A DNA stretch of 5,761 nucleotides from NCBI GenBank assembly GCA_946887155.1, contig CAMPKM010000210.1:1-5761 (forward strand). The letters are read 5' to 3'. Position numbers and translations under genes: made by a program. The notes under the pieces were generated by a model, which made no database searches, was not told the DNA's origin, and saw only the letters and a list, made by a program, of their open reading frames with translations. The number at the start of each line of letters is the position of its first letter. Position 1 is the first letter of the stretch. Shown here one piece after another: positions 1 through 5,761 of the stretch. This DNA comes from an uncultured Gemmatimonadota bacterium. GTDB taxonomy: Bacteria > Gemmatimonadota > Gemmatimonadetes > Gemmatimonadales > Gemmatimonadaceae.

Positions 1-2619
1 GCCACGCAGCGACTCCAGTTGCTTGTCGAGCGACGCCAGTTCCGAACGCAGACGCGCGCACTCATTCTCGATATCGACCACGCCGGCGAGCGACAAGACC
101 ACCTGCGTCCCATCCGCCAGCACCGCATGAGCCGCGGCTTCGGGAGAAACCTGCGCCGCGACGGCGACGTCGGCCCGGGCCAGCCGCCCGATCATGCCGG
201 CCTCCTCGCCGAAGACGCGCGATTCGCGGGCGGGCACGATCTCGCAGGTGACGGTTTTTCCAGGGCTCACCGCATAGTCCGCGCGCAGCCGCCGGATCGC
301 ATTCACCGCCTCGATGACCACGTTGAACTCGTTCACATCGCCGGCCACCGGACGGATCGTGGGCCATTCGGCGACTGCCAGGGCGGTGGAATCCTGCCTC
401 GGGAGCCGCTGCCAGAGTGCATCGGTCACGAACGGAACGATCGGCTGCAACAGCCGAAGCACCTGGTCGAAGGCGTGGACGAGCACGGCCCGCGCCACTT
501 CGCGGTCTTCGCCAGGCGTGGCCAGTCGCGACTTCACCGATTCGAGGTACCAGTCGGCCAGTTCGCTCCACGCAAAGCTGCGCGCCGATTCCACATATTC
601 GTTGAGGCGCAGTCCGGCGTAGCGTTCGTCCTCGCTCCATGTGGCGCCGGCGGGCCGCGCCGGGCCTAACGCGGCGTCACAGGCCGCGACGGCGTCGTTG
701 AGGCGGCCAAGAATCCACCGGTCGGCTCTCGTCAGGCGGTGCGTCGCCAGTTCGGACACCGGTACCACCGGCTCGTTGCCCACGTTGGTGAGCAGGAAAC
801 GCCCGATGTTCCACAGCTTGGTGACGAAGTTCCGCCCCGGCGCAAACGACCGCTCCAGGTCGTTGGGATCGAGGATCGTGTCCGCGCCCAGTCCCATGCC
901 GGCGATCACCGTATACCGCAAGGCATCGGCGCCGTACAACTTCACCACGTCCAGCGGATCGATGCCGTTGCCGAGTGACTTCGACATCTTCAGGTGGTTC
1001 GTGTCCCGCACTGTGCCGTGCAGGTAGACGGTACGAAACGCCGGCTCGCCGCGGAACGCGTACCCCGTCATGATCATCCGGGCGACCCAGAAGAACAGAA
1101 TCTCCGGCGCCGTGATGAGCGTGTCGGTGGGGAAAAATGCCTTGAGGTCGTCGGTTTCCTCCGGCCAGCCTAACGTGCTGAGCGGCCACAGTCCCGACGA
1201 GAACCAGGTGTCGAGGACGTCCTCGTCCTGCCGCACGGGTCCCGAACAGGCCGGACAACGCTCGAGGTTCTCCCGGCTGGCACTCACCCGGCCGCAGCCG
1301 TCGCAGTACCAGACGGGAATGCGGTGGCCCCACCACAGCTGCCGCGAGATGTTCCAGTCGCGGATGCCCTCGAGCCAGTTGATGTAGACCGCCTCCCAGC
1401 GCTCGGGCAGGATCCGGATCGTGCCGTCGCGTACCGCCCGCAGCGCCGGTTCGGCGAGTGGCTTCATCTTCACGAACCACTGCTCGGACAGCCGCGGCTC
1501 GACCACGGTATCGCATCGGTAACAGCGGCGAATCGAATGTCGGTGGTTCTCGACCTTCACCAGGTGGCCGCCGTCCTTCAGCAGCTGGACGATCCGCTCG
1601 CGCGCCGCCATCCGGTCCAGTCCATTCACGCTGTCCGGCACGCGGCCGGCGGCATCCATCACTTCGCGGACGATGCCACTTTCATCGATCACGACCGGCA
1701 TCGCGAGCTGGTGACGCTGGGCGACGTCGAAGTCGTTCGCGTCGTGCGCGGGGGTGATCTTCACCGCTCCCGTTCCAAACGTCGGATCGGAGTATTCGTC
1801 CGCGACGATGGGGATCTCGAGGTTCGCCAGCGGCAGCAACACCGTTCGGCCCACGAGATCCGTGTACCGCTCGTCGGACGGATTCACGGCGATGGCCACG
1901 TCGGCCAGCATCGTCTCCGGCCGCGTGGTCGCGATGACGATGCGGCTTCCGGCATCCCGCGAATTCACCGATGTGATCGGATAGGCGATGTGGTACAGCT
2001 TTCCATCCGTCTCGTGAAACTCCGCTTCCTCGTCCGACAGCGACGTCAGGCAGCGCGGGCACCAGTGAATGACGCGGTGGCCCCGGTAGATCAACCCACG
2101 CTCGAACAGGCGCACGAACGCCTCGCGTACGGCGCGGGAGAGCGCGGGTGAAAGCGTGTACGCCGTGCGCGTCCAGTCAGCCGACGCGCCGATCGCCTTC
2201 AACTGCTGGAGAATGACACCGCCTGTTTCAGTGACGAATTGTTCGGTGCGATGCACGAATGCCGCCCGTCCCACGTCATGCCTCGTCTTGCCTTCCTTCG
2301 CGAGCAGTTTCTCCACGACGTTCTGGGTCGCGATGCCCGCGTGGTCGGTGCCCGGCAGCCAGAGCGCTTCGTCGCCACACATGCGACGCCAGCGGATGAT
2401 GACGTCCTGCACCGTGTTGTTCAGGCCGTGCCCCATGTGCAGCACCGCCGTGACGTTCGGCGGCGGCATGACGATCACATAGGGCGCTCGTTTGCCGCCG
2501 GCGCGGATCGAGTTCGAGGCGTGCGCCGTGAACAGGCCCTCGGCCTGCCAGCGGGCATAGGCGGCTTCTTCAACCGAAGCGGGGTCGTACTGAGGCGGGA
2601 TTTCGCCCTGATTTGGCAT
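1..2619 (-). CDS. valS: Valyl-tRNA synthetase (ValRS), class Ia, 3' end outside window
   Basis: This cytoplasmic enzyme charges tRNA-Val with valine and hydrolyses mischarged threonine. I translated the minus strand by hand from the ATG at 2619-2617; it stays open for 873 codons to the edge. Visible motifs are the HIGH-type HMGH (residues 61-64) after PPPNVT, GTDHAGIATQ (90-99), and the editing domain with ATTRPET (230-236) and GTGAVKITPAHD (282-293). DTWFSSGLW (470-478), KMSKS (544-548) and an anticodon-binding helical domain (about 630-760, with WSELADWYLE) follow. Cysteine pairs C187/C190 with C366/C369, and C439/C442 with C455/C458, look like two zinc sites. The C-terminal tRNA-binding coiled coil begins near 845 and is cut; family lengths suggest only a few dozen residues are missing. 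The start fits the usual YDP...W opening. No Shine-Dalgarno sequence is visible. It follows the BON gene on the same strand after 79 bases. Identity is certain; nothing looks broken. Confidence 0.98.
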   Translation of the reverse strand, partial: MPNQGEIPPQYDPASVEEAAYARWQAEGLFTAHASNSIRAGGKRAPYVIVMPPPNVTAVLHMGHGLNNTVQDVIIRWRRMCGDEALWLPGTDHAGIATQNVVEKLLAKEGKTRHDVGRAAFVHRTEQFVTETGGVILQQLKAIGASADWTRTAYTLSPALSRAVREAFVRLFERGLIYRGHRVIHWCPRCLTSLSDEEAEFHETDGKLYHIAYPITSVNSRDAGSRIVIATTRPETMLADVAIAVNPSDERYTDLVGRTVLLPLANLEIPIVADEYSDPTFGTGAVKITPAHDANDFDVAQRHQLAMPVVIDESGIVREVMDAAGRVPDSVNGLDRMAARERIVQLLKDGGHLVKVENHRHSIRRCYRCDTVVEPRLSEQWFVKMKPLAEPALRAVRDGTIRILPERWEAVYINWLEGIRDWNISRQLWWGHRIPVWYCDGCGRVSASRENLERCPACSGPVRQDEDVLDTWFSSGLWPLSTLGWPEETDDLKAFFPTDTLITAPEILFFWVARMIMTGYAFRGEPAFRTVYLHGTVRDTNHLKMSKSLGNGIDPLDVVKLYGADALRYTVIAGMGLGADTILDPNDLERSFAPGRNFVTKLWNIGRFLLTNVGNEPVVPVSELATHRLTRADRWILGRLNDAVAACDAALGPARPAGATWSEDERYAGLRLNEYVESARSFAWSELADWYLESVKSRLATPGEDREVARAVLVHAFDQVLRLLQPIVPFVTDALWQRLPRQDSTALAVAEWPTIRPVAGDVNEFNVVIEAVNAIRRLRADYAVSPGKTVTCEIVPARESRVFGEEAGMIGRLARADVAVAAQVSPEAAAHAVLADGTQVVLSLAGVVDIENECARLRSELASLDKQLESLRG
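664..671 (-). repeat. CGTTAGGC octamer, copy 1 (inside valS)
   Basis: The minus strand reads CGTTAGGC and encodes Ala-Leu-Gly with a TTA leucine codon. The only other TTA codon I found in the valS reading frame lies in an identical octamer at 1168-1175. It may be an over-represented genomic word or a coincidence; two copies cannot decide. Confidence 0.35.
1168..1175 (-). repeat. CGTTAGGC octamer, copy 2 (inside valS)
   Basis: Second exact CGTTAGGC on the minus strand, here encoding Thr-Leu-Gly in the stretch just after the WFSSGLW motif. Like the copy at 664-671 it carries a TTA codon, rare in this GC-rich gene where leucine is otherwise CTG, CTC or TTG. Confidence 0.35.
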
Positions 2620-2627
2620 GGTCTGAA

Positions 2628-2636
2628 AAGATAGCA
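2628..2636 (-). promoter_or_regulatory. Possible extended -10 element ahead of valS
   Basis: The minus strand reads TGCTATCTT, an extended -10 (TGn) followed by TATCTT, which matches four of six consensus bases. It ends eight bases before the valS ATG, so transcription from it would give an almost leaderless mRNA, consistent with the absent Shine-Dalgarno sequence. No convincing -35 box lies 17 bases upstream, where a hairpin arm sits instead. The same bases could equally be the U-rich tail of the hairpin at 2637-2665. Confidence 0.25.
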
Positions 2637-2665
2637 GCCTGGCGCTGTCATCCTGAGCGCCAGGC
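2637..2665 (-). terminator. 10-bp perfect hairpin between BON gene and valS; terminator or attenuator
   Basis: The arms GCCTGGCGCT (2637-2646) and AGCGCCAGGC (2656-2665) pair perfectly around a 9-base loop. Read on the minus strand, the transcription direction of both neighbours, the hairpin is followed by TGCTATCTTTTC, an interrupted U-rich tail. It could end the BON transcript, partly attenuate read-through into valS, or form a structured valS leader. No T-box-like conserved motif was seen in the spacer. The stem is directly visible; the function is inferred. Confidence 0.5.
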
Positions 2666-2669
2666 CTCG

Positions 2670-2700
2670 GACCCCGCATTGTGGAAAACTGTCGCGGGTC
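2670..2700 (-). other. Second, weaker stem-loop overlapping the BON stop codon
   Basis: GACCCCGC (2670-2677) can pair with GCGGGTC (2694-2700), with one bulged base and a 16-base loop. On the minus strand the first arm overlaps the TGA stop (2701-2699) of the BON gene, so terminating ribosomes would melt it. With the adjacent 10-bp hairpin, most of the spacer can fold. Its stability is uncertain because of the bulge and large loop. Confidence 0.3.
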
Positions 2701-3445
2701 AGGAGCCCGGTGCGGGACGCTCGTCCTTGGCCGGTGGCTGCATGGGCTCGCGCGGGACACTCGCGGTATCCATGGTGCCTCCCGCGCGAACGTCGATGCG
2801 ATTGAGGACCATGCTGACGCCGGCGACCCCGCGCACCATCGCCGACGCGCGAGATACTTCCTCGATCGCGTGAACGGTGCCGGTCAGCTCGACGACGCCG
2901 TCTCCTACCACCGCGATCTCGATGGCGCGCTCGCTCAGCAGATCGTCGTCATGGAGGGCGTCGAGTACCCGTTCTTCGAGCTGGCGGGCCTTGTCTGCCG
3001 CGCGCGACCCGACCACACCGTTGGACGCGGTGACGGCCGCGAGTTCATCCTCGAGCTCATCGACCTCGTCATCAAAGTCCTCGTCTTCATCCTCGTCGAG
3101 GTCTTCGTCGTCGAGTACCGCGTAGGCTTCGTGATAGCCGGCGCCGTCGTCGAAGTCTTCGTCGTCGAGATCGTCCTCCAGGTCGTCGGCTTCCTCGTCC
3201 TCTTCGAAATCATCGACGGCATCGGCGATGCGCGCGCCTCGTTCTTCGGCCGCGAGCTCATCGTTGTACCAGATGGTCCGGAGGTCACCCAGCCGGTCGC
3301 GCATGTCCTCGACGAATGCGTCGAAGCTGCGGTATCGGCGGCCCAGGTAGAGGCCAGCCGCGGCACCGGCGACCGCCCCGGCGGCCATCAGCAGGAGTGT
3401 CGGGCTTTCTTCTTCACGAACCGTTCGAGCTTTCCGTCGACGCAT
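2699..3445 (-). CDS. Membrane-anchored acidic protein with C-terminal BON domain
   Basis: This encodes a 248-residue protein starting at ATG 3445-3443. A basic N-terminus (MRRRKARTVR) precedes one hydrophobic segment (about 16-34, alanine and glycine rich, ending LGRRY), resembling YtxH-type membrane anchors. A stretch rich in charge follows; residues 78-135 hold about 38 Asp or Glu in 58. Residues about 152-219 fit a BON domain: an amphipathic helix (LEERVLDAL), a strand with the typical V-G-DGVVELTGTV turn, then a helix and a closing strand (VSMVLNRIDV). A proline-rich tail ends the chain. BON domains are generally linked to phospholipid or envelope association, but no function is known for this arrangement. 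There is no lipobox or convincing cleavable signal, so the N-terminal anchor probably stays uncleaved. Its reading direction matches valS downstream, suggesting possible co-transcription. The BON call is good; the role is unknown. Confidence 0.88.
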   Translation of the reverse strand: MRRRKARTVREEESPTLLLMAAGAVAGAAAGLYLGRRYRSFDAFVEDMRDRLGDLRTIWYNDELAAEERGARIADAVDDFEEDEEADDLEDDLDDEDFDDGAGYHEAYAVLDDEDLDEDEDEDFDDEVDELEDELAAVTASNGVVGSRAADKARQLEERVLDALHDDDLLSERAIEIAVVGDGVVELTGTVHAIEEVSRASAMVRGVAGVSMVLNRIDVRAGGTMDTASVPREPMQPPAKDERPAPGS

Positions 3446-3490
3446 TCGTTACCGTGGCGTAGGATACTGTCGTACGATAACTTGCGTGTC
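3446..3490. promoter_or_regulatory. 45-bp divergent promoter region
   Basis: The gap between the BON start (minus) and the small ORF start (plus) must hold the promoters of both directions unless they lie inside the genes. On the plus strand, TACGAT (3473-3478) and GATACT (3463-3468) each match four of six -10 bases. On the minus strand, TATCCT (3466-3461) also matches four of six. No good -35 box is seen for any of them. A perfect 8-bp palindrome, TCGTACGA (3470-3477), overlaps the plus-strand candidate and could be an operator. All are weak motif matches; the divergent layout is the firmer evidence. Confidence 0.4.
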
Positions 3491-3643
3491 GTGGAATTGC
3501 GAACCGATGACGGCCGTGCCGCGAACTCGCGTGCTGGCCGTTTTGTCATATGGGCGGTCCTTGTGCTCGTGCTCGTCGCCGGCGTCGCCGCGGCGCTGGT
3601 GTACGGGCCGCGCCTGACGCCGCTTCTCGATACGATTCCCTGA
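3491..3643 (+). CDS. Small single-pass membrane protein upstream of thrS (hypothetical)
   Basis: The predicted 50-residue protein starts at GTG 3491; a TTG at 3482 would give 53 residues. A short charged N-terminus (VELRTDDGRAANSRAGR) leads into about 21 hydrophobic residues (18-38, FVIWAVLVLVLV onward), then a short tail with PRLTPLLDTIP. This looks like one transmembrane helix. The stop at 3641-3643 is three bases before the thrS ATG, and thrS lacks a Shine-Dalgarno sequence, so termination-reinitiation coupling is plausible. The frame is also open far upstream, but that part lies antisense to the acidic BON gene and is best explained as its shadow. I do not recognise a family. The coherent membrane-protein layout and tight spacing support a real gene; a 5' leader for thrS with a chance ORF is the alternative. 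Confidence 0.55.
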   Translation: MELRTDDGRAANSRAGRFVIWAVLVLVLVAGVAAALVYGPRLTPLLDTIP

Positions 3644-3646
3644 GCC

Positions 3647-5590
3647 ATGTCCAACGACGCACTGACTCCTGACGACATGATCACACTCACGCTGCCGGAC
3701 GGGTCCGCGCGGCGTGTGCCGCCTGGCACTTTGGCGCGCGAAGTCGTAGGGACGATCGGACCGAGGTTGCTGAGCGCCGCCATCGCCGTAAAGGTCGATG
3801 ATGTGGTGCAGGACCTGATGACGCCGCTCCGCCGAAATGCCGCGTTCCGCGTGTTGACGCAGAAGGACGCCGAGTCGCTCGACGTGCTGCGCCATTCAGG
3901 TGCACACATCCTGGCCACCGCGGTTCGGCGCTTGCGGCCGGATGCGCACATCGGCTTCGGTCCGGCGATCGAAGACGGCTTTTACTACGATTTCGAAGTC
4001 GACAAGCCGTTCACGCCGGAGGATCTCGCCGCATTCGAGGACGAAATGCGCAAGGTCGCGGCGGAGAAGTTTCCGTTCCTTCGCGAAGAAGTGGATCGCG
4101 CCGAAGCCAAGCGCCGCTTCGCCGAAGATCCATTGAAGCTCGAGCGCATCGAGGACCTCGGCGCCGACGAGGTGATTTCGACATATACCGATGGACCCTT
4201 CATCGATCTGTGTCGCGGTCCACACGTGCCGGACACGTCGTACCTCAAGCACTTCAAGCTGCTGAACACGGCCGGGGCGTACTGGCGGGGTGACGAGCGA
4301 CGCCAGATGCTGCAGCGCATCTACGCGACGGCGTGGTGGTCGAAGGAAGACCTCGAAGCGTACCTGCACCGGATCGAGGAGGCCAAACGGCGAGATCATA
4401 GAGTGCTGGGCAAGTCACTCGACCTGTTTTTCTTTCACCCCGTGTCGCCCGGTTCGGCGTTCTGGACCGAACGCGGGACGACGATTTACAACGAGTTGCT
4501 CGCCTTCATTCGCGAGCGACAGCAGGAGCACTTCATCGAAGTGAAAACGCCGCTGCTGTTCGGCAAGGCGTTGTGGGAGCAATCGGGCCACTGGGGCAAG
4601 TACCGCGAGAACATGTTCCTCGTGCACAACAGCGAGACGAACGAACACGACGTCTCACTGAAGCCGATGAACTGTCCATCGCACTATCTCATTTACCTGA
4701 GCAAGAAGCACTCGTATCGCGAGTTTCCCTTGCGGCTGGTCACGTTCGATGTGCTGCACCGAAATGAAGTAACGGGTGCGCTGTCCGGGCTCACGCGCGT
4801 CAGGCAGTTCTCTCAGGACGACTGCCACGTTTTCATTGCCCCGGAGCAGATCACCGATGAGGTCCGGTTCCTCATGGACTTCATCATGGGTTACTACCGC
4901 ACGTTCGGCCTGGAGCCGTCGTTGCGATTTGCGACGCGTCCGGAAACCCGCATCGGCACCGACGAGATGTGGGACAGGGCCGAGGAGGCGCTCCGGCATG
5001 CGCTGGAGGCCACCGGTGTCGCGTACGAGCTGAAGGCGGGCGATGGCGCGTTCTATGGGCCCAAGATCGACTTCGATGTCACCGACTCGCTGGGACGTTC
5101 CTGGCAACTCGGCACCATCCAGCTCGACTACAACGCGCCCGAGCGCTTCGATCTGCAGTACGTCGGTGAGGACAACACGCTCCATCGTCCTGTCGTCATT
5201 CACCGCGCGGTCAGCGGCTCACTGGAACGCTTCATCGCGATCCTGGTTGAGCATTTTGCCGGCGCCTTCCCAGTTTGGCTGGCGCCCGAGCAGGTGCGGG
5301 TGCTGCCGATCTCGGATGACCTGGCGCCACAGGCGAGCGAAATCGTCAGGCAGATGAAGGACGCCGGCATCCGCGCCCGTCTCGACACGCACGACACGCT
5401 GAATTACCGGATTCGGGAGGCGGAGTTGATGAAGGTGCCGTACATGGCGGTCGTCGGAAAACGCGAAGCTGAATCCGGTACCGTGGCGGTCCGTACGAGA
5501 GGAACAGGGAAGAAGCAGGAGGTGGTTCCGGTGACGGAGTTCGTCGAACGCGTGAAGAGTGAAATCGCGTCGCGAGCGCTCATGCCGTGA
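3647..5590 (+). CDS. thrS: Threonyl-tRNA synthetase (ThrRS), class IIa, full length
   Basis: This cytoplasmic homodimeric enzyme charges tRNA-Thr and clears Ser-tRNA-Thr. The 647-residue product is close to the 642 of E. coli. An N-terminal TGS domain (about 11-72, ITLTLPDGS) is followed by the editing domain with HSGAH (H83, H87) and CRGPH (C189, H193), all four expected residues present. The catalytic core spans about 256-545, with zinc ligands C343 (MNCPSH), H394 (DDCHVF) and H519 (VIHR), motif 2 arginine R372 (HRNEVTGAL), and motif 3 arginine R528 (GSLERF). The anticodon-binding domain (about 548-642) has LNYRIREAE and KVPYMAVVG. Family positions usually glycine are Ser345 (PMNCPSH) and Asp368 (FDVLHR); neither is catalytic. 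ATG 3647 was chosen for its position just after the small ORF stop; ATG 3677, directly before the TGS strand, is an alternative giving 637 residues. No neighbouring infC or ribosomal-protein genes follow. Confidence 0.98.
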   Translation: MSNDALTPDDMITLTLPDGSARRVPPGTLAREVVGTIGPRLLSAAIAVKVDDVVQDLMTPLRRNAAFRVLTQKDAESLDVLRHSGAHILATAVRRLRPDAHIGFGPAIEDGFYYDFEVDKPFTPEDLAAFEDEMRKVAAEKFPFLREEVDRAEAKRRFAEDPLKLERIEDLGADEVISTYTDGPFIDLCRGPHVPDTSYLKHFKLLNTAGAYWRGDERRQMLQRIYATAWWSKEDLEAYLHRIEEAKRRDHRVLGKSLDLFFFHPVSPGSAFWTERGTTIYNELLAFIRERQQEHFIEVKTPLLFGKALWEQSGHWGKYRENMFLVHNSETNEHDVSLKPMNCPSHYLIYLSKKHSYREFPLRLVTFDVLHRNEVTGALSGLTRVRQFSQDDCHVFIAPEQITDEVRFLMDFIMGYYRTFGLEPSLRFATRPETRIGTDEMWDRAEEALRHALEATGVAYELKAGDGAFYGPKIDFDVTDSLGRSWQLGTIQLDYNAPERFDLQYVGEDNTLHRPVVIHRAVSGSLERFIAILVEHFAGAFPVWLAPEQVRVLPISDDLAPQASEIVRQMKDAGIRARLDTHDTLNYRIREAELMKVPYMAVVGKREAESGTVAVRTRGTGKKQEVVPVTEFVERVKSEIASRALMP

Positions 5591-5591
5591 G

Positions 5592-5623
5592 GATCGTGAG
5601 ATCGTGAGATCGTGAGATCGTGA
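5592..5623 (+). repeat. Tandem repeat array 1: GATCGTGA x4
   Basis: Four perfect 8-bp units (5592-5599, 5600-5607, 5608-5615, 5616-5623) begin two bases after the thrS stop, followed by a degenerate unit (GACGTAGA). Each unit contains TGA and 8 is not a multiple of 3, so the array puts stops in all three forward frames. The CCGTGA that ends thrS resembles the unit's second half. The units are directly visible; their function is unknown. Confidence 0.95.
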
Positions 5624-5659
5624 GACGTAGAGAAACCTGATTAAAGCCGGTAAAGGTTC

Positions 5660-5701
5660 ACGACCTACGACCTACGACCTACGACTTACGACTTACGACT
5701 T
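5660..5701. repeat. Tandem repeat array 2a: 7-bp units ACGACYT x6
   Basis: Three ACGACCT units (5660-5680) are followed by three ACGACTT units (5681-5701), all 7 bp with no interruption. The single C-to-T difference divides the array into two blocks, the pattern expected of stepwise duplication. On the minus strand the unit reads RGTCGT, related to array 1 on the plus strand. Confidence 0.95.
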
Positions 5702-5761
5702 CCCGGCTTCCCGACTTCCCGACTTCCCGACTTCCCGACTTCCCGACCTCACGACCTCACG
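5702..5761. repeat. Tandem repeat array 2b: 8-bp units CCCGACTT and variants, runs off the edge
   Basis: The units are CCCGGCTT, four CCCGACTT (5710-5741), CCCGACCT, CACGACCT and a partial CACG at the edge. It abuts the 7-bp array with no spacer; the change amounts to replacing the leading A with CC. The last units (CACGACCT) move toward the reverse complement of array 1. The array continues beyond the window. Confidence 0.93.

Noticed and set aside
677..1516. 279-codon minus-strand open frame in another frame of valS
   Set aside because: Overlaps the valS region encoding KMSKS and the zinc site, and its Arg-rich product shows no family motif.
1324..2151. 275-codon plus-strand open frame
   Set aside because: It lies wholly antisense to valS, which has clear conserved motifs through this stretch; the His/Arg/Asp-rich product is typical of a GC-rich antisense shadow.
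2620..2698. T-box riboswitch ahead of valS
   Set aside because: The 79-base spacer is too short and I see no T-box consensus or specifier-loop architecture.
2681..3490. Long plus-strand open frame antisense to the BON gene, continuous with the small ORF
   Set aside because: Asp and Glu codons read in reverse give Val, Ile, Leu and Phe codons with no stops, so the acidic tract produces a long hydrophobic shadow. Only the last 50 or so codons lie outside the BON gene and were kept as a candidate.
3388..3951. 187-codon minus-strand open frame spanning the divergent gap and thrS start
   Set aside because: It covers the promoter gap, the small ORF and the thrS TGS domain antisense; the Ser/Arg-rich composition looks non-coding.
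5634..5658. AACCT...AGGTT inverted repeat as a thrS terminator
   Set aside because: The stem is only 5 bp with a 15-base loop and no following T run, too weak to call an intrinsic terminator.
5592..5761. CRISPR array
   Set aside because: Units are 7-8 bp and directly adjacent with no unique spacers, so these are simple tandem repeats.

Overview
This window is a compact, GC-rich bacterial housekeeping segment built around two aminoacyl-tRNA synthetase genes on opposite strands. The leftward half (minus strand) carries valS, which runs off the left edge. Upstream of it lies a gene for a membrane-anchored, very acidic BON-domain protein. The rightward half (plus strand) carries a probable 50-residue single-pass membrane protein, then a complete thrS three bases later. 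The two transcription units diverge from an intergenic gap of only 45 bases (3446-3490). The window ends in short-period tandem repeats downstream of thrS.

The organism cannot be fixed from the sequence alone. High GC, four starts without a Shine-Dalgarno sequence, the ValRS signature variant around HMGH (PPPNVTAVLHMGHGLNNT) and the 7-8 bp intergenic repeat arrays resemble what I recall of Gemmatimonadota. This is recollection and inference, with moderate-to-low confidence; Acidobacteriota or a related phylum is possible.

Layout: 1-2619 valS (minus, 3' end outside the window); 2620-2698 spacer with a 10-bp hairpin and a second weaker one; 2699-3445 BON gene (minus); 3446-3490 divergent promoter region; 3491-3643 small membrane ORF (plus); 3647-5590 thrS (plus); 5591-5761 non-coding, with a (GATCGTGA)x4 array, a unique 36-base spacer, then six 7-bp units passing into seven 8-bp units of a related repeat in the opposite orientation.

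The synthetases charge tRNA-Val and tRNA-Thr. Both keep their editing-site and catalytic motifs, so both look functional. The BON protein and the small membrane protein have no established role in translation. Their positions suggest co-transcription with valS and thrS respectively, and the 3-base gap before thrS suggests translational coupling. I found no mobile element, CRISPR array, RNA gene or defence system. The least explained parts are the small ORF ahead of thrS, the acidic BON protein, the inverted repeat arrays and a recurring CGTTAGGC octamer in valS.
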